NCBI RefSeq assembly: GCF_002287375.1
Contig: NZ_NPOA01000017.1
Span: 1-64,000 of the forward strand
Direction: 5' to 3'
DNA length: 64,000 bases
DNA from: Virgibacillus profundi
GTDB lineage: Bacteria; Bacillota; Bacilli; Bacillales; Amphibacillaceae
The position numbers were made by a program, and so were the translations under genes. Below are positions 63,256 through 64,000 of this stretch, one piece after another (within the stretch, counting starts at the first letter, position 1; every line of letters begins with the position of its first letter). Below the pieces are notes generated by a model, which was given only the letters and a program-made list of their open reading frames with translations, made no database searches and was not told where the DNA came from.

Positions 63256-64000
63256 TTATGGAAGAATGATAAATTCCCCTTTATTATTCAGGCCTATTTT
63301 TACTTTTTGGCCTTTGGCAATGGTTTCTTTAAGCATTTCCTCTGACAGTAAATCTTCTATATTCTTTTGGATGGACCTGCGTAGAGGACGCGCTCCATAT
63401 TCCGGGTCAAATCCTTCATTTGCAATCTTTTCAATCGCTTTATCGGTTAAAGACAGCTCTATTTCCTGATCCCTTAATCTGCGTTTTAATTGTTCAGCCA
63501 TCAGAATTACAATATCCTTCATATGTTTTCTTTCCAGTGAATGGAACACAATCGTTTCATCAACCCGGTTTAAGAATTCAGGACGGAAGGCTTTTTTCAG
63601 CTCATCCATGACCTTTTTCTTCATGTCACCATATCCCTGGCCTTCTTCATCAAGATTGAATCCAACATATTTATTTCGCTGCAGTTCACTTGCTCCAACA
63701 TTGGATGTCATGATAATAACGGTATTCCGAAAATCAACAACGCGCCCTTTTGAATCTGTTAGACGCCCATCCTCTAATACTTGTAATAAAATATTAAATA
63801 CTTCCGGATGTGCTTTTTCAACTTCATCAAGTAAGACAACTGAATATGGCTTTCTGCGTACTTTTTCTGTAAGCTGGCCACCTTCTTCGTAACCAACATA
63901 ACCTGGAGGAGATCCTACCAAGCGGGAAGTGGCGTGTCTTTCCATGTATTCTGACATGTCAATGCGGATCATTGCATCTTCATCTGCAAACATTGCCTCT
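63256..64000 (-). CDS. clpC: ClpC ATPase, C-terminal part (partial)
   Basis: The visible 245+ residues are the end of the second AAA+ domain of a class I Hsp100. They include [19 protein letters not shown], Walker [12 protein letters not shown], sensor [10 protein letters not shown] and [12 protein letters not shown]. The gene continues past the right edge. ClpC unfolds substrates for ClpP with adaptors such as McsB or MecA. Confidence 0.97.
   Translation of the reverse strand, partial: EAMFADEDAMIRIDMSEYMERHATSRLVGSPPGYVGYEEGGQLTEKVRRKPYSVVLLDEVEKAHPEVFNILLQVLEDGRLTDSKGRVVDFRNTVIIMTSNVGASELQRNKYVGFNLDEEGQGYGDMKKKVMDELKKAFRPEFLNRVDETIVFHSLERKHMKDIVILMAEQLKRRLRDQEIELSLTDKAIEKIANEGFDPEYGARPLRRSIQKNIEDLLSEEMLKETIAKGQKVKIGLNNKGEFIILP

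Overview
The window looks like a stretch of an endospore-forming, low-GC Bacillaceae chromosome. Supporting signs are the spore genes kbaA, gerD, cwlD and pdaB, the sigma factor gene sigH, and ribosomal gene order matching the Bacillus subtilis origin-proximal region. Gene sequences and the style of the intergenic repeats suggest a Virgibacillus/Oceanobacillus/Lentibacillus-like genus, but this is inference. Nearly all core genes are on the minus strand, so the biological order runs from right (clpC) to left (16S rRNA).

Layout in transcription order, right to left. (1) 64000-53191: clpC (partial), radA, yacL, gltX, a Cys T-box followed by cysE-cysS-mrnC-rlmB-rae1, then sigH and rpmG. (2) 53146-48866: secE, nusG, rplK, rplA, L10 leader, rplJ-rplL, and a 16S methyltransferase-like gene. 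(3) 48373-35946: rpoB, rpoC, the L7Ae-like gene, rpsL, rpsG, fusA, tuf. (4) 35235-20871: the S10-spc-alpha ribosomal superoperon with secY, adk, a KOW gene, infA, rpmJ and rpoA. (5) 20315-15688: ecfA1-ecfA2-ecfT-truA, rplM, rpsI. (6) 15513-6152: an accessory block not found here in B. subtilis. It holds a decayed Phd/ParE toxin-antitoxin pair, a catalase-like protein lacking the catalytic Asn, an Eis-type acetyltransferase, a YknW/YknX-like pair, a YihY/BrkB membrane protein and a DUF948/YtxH-like envelope-stress cluster with SigB-type promoters. (7) 5982-1537: cwlD, salA, gerD, kbaA, pdaB. (8) The 5' end of a 16S rRNA gene with tandem promoters.

The coding content is mostly textbook, and the unusual material is intergenic. 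A 165-bp array between rplQ and ecfA1 has four GTTGAGAGA copies and four inverted copies, each phased at exactly 21 bp. A ~52-bp repeat is iterated in three separate gaps. Large imperfect palindromes sit between rpoB and rpoC, between ecfA1 and rplQ, and (two copies) between yacL and gltX. Three genes expected by synteny are missing from their usual slots: map (between adk and the KOW gene), ispD-ispF (between yacL and gltX, where the paired palindromes lie) and disA (between radA and yacL).

All functional calls rest on reading motifs and remembered family sequences; no database search or folding program was run.
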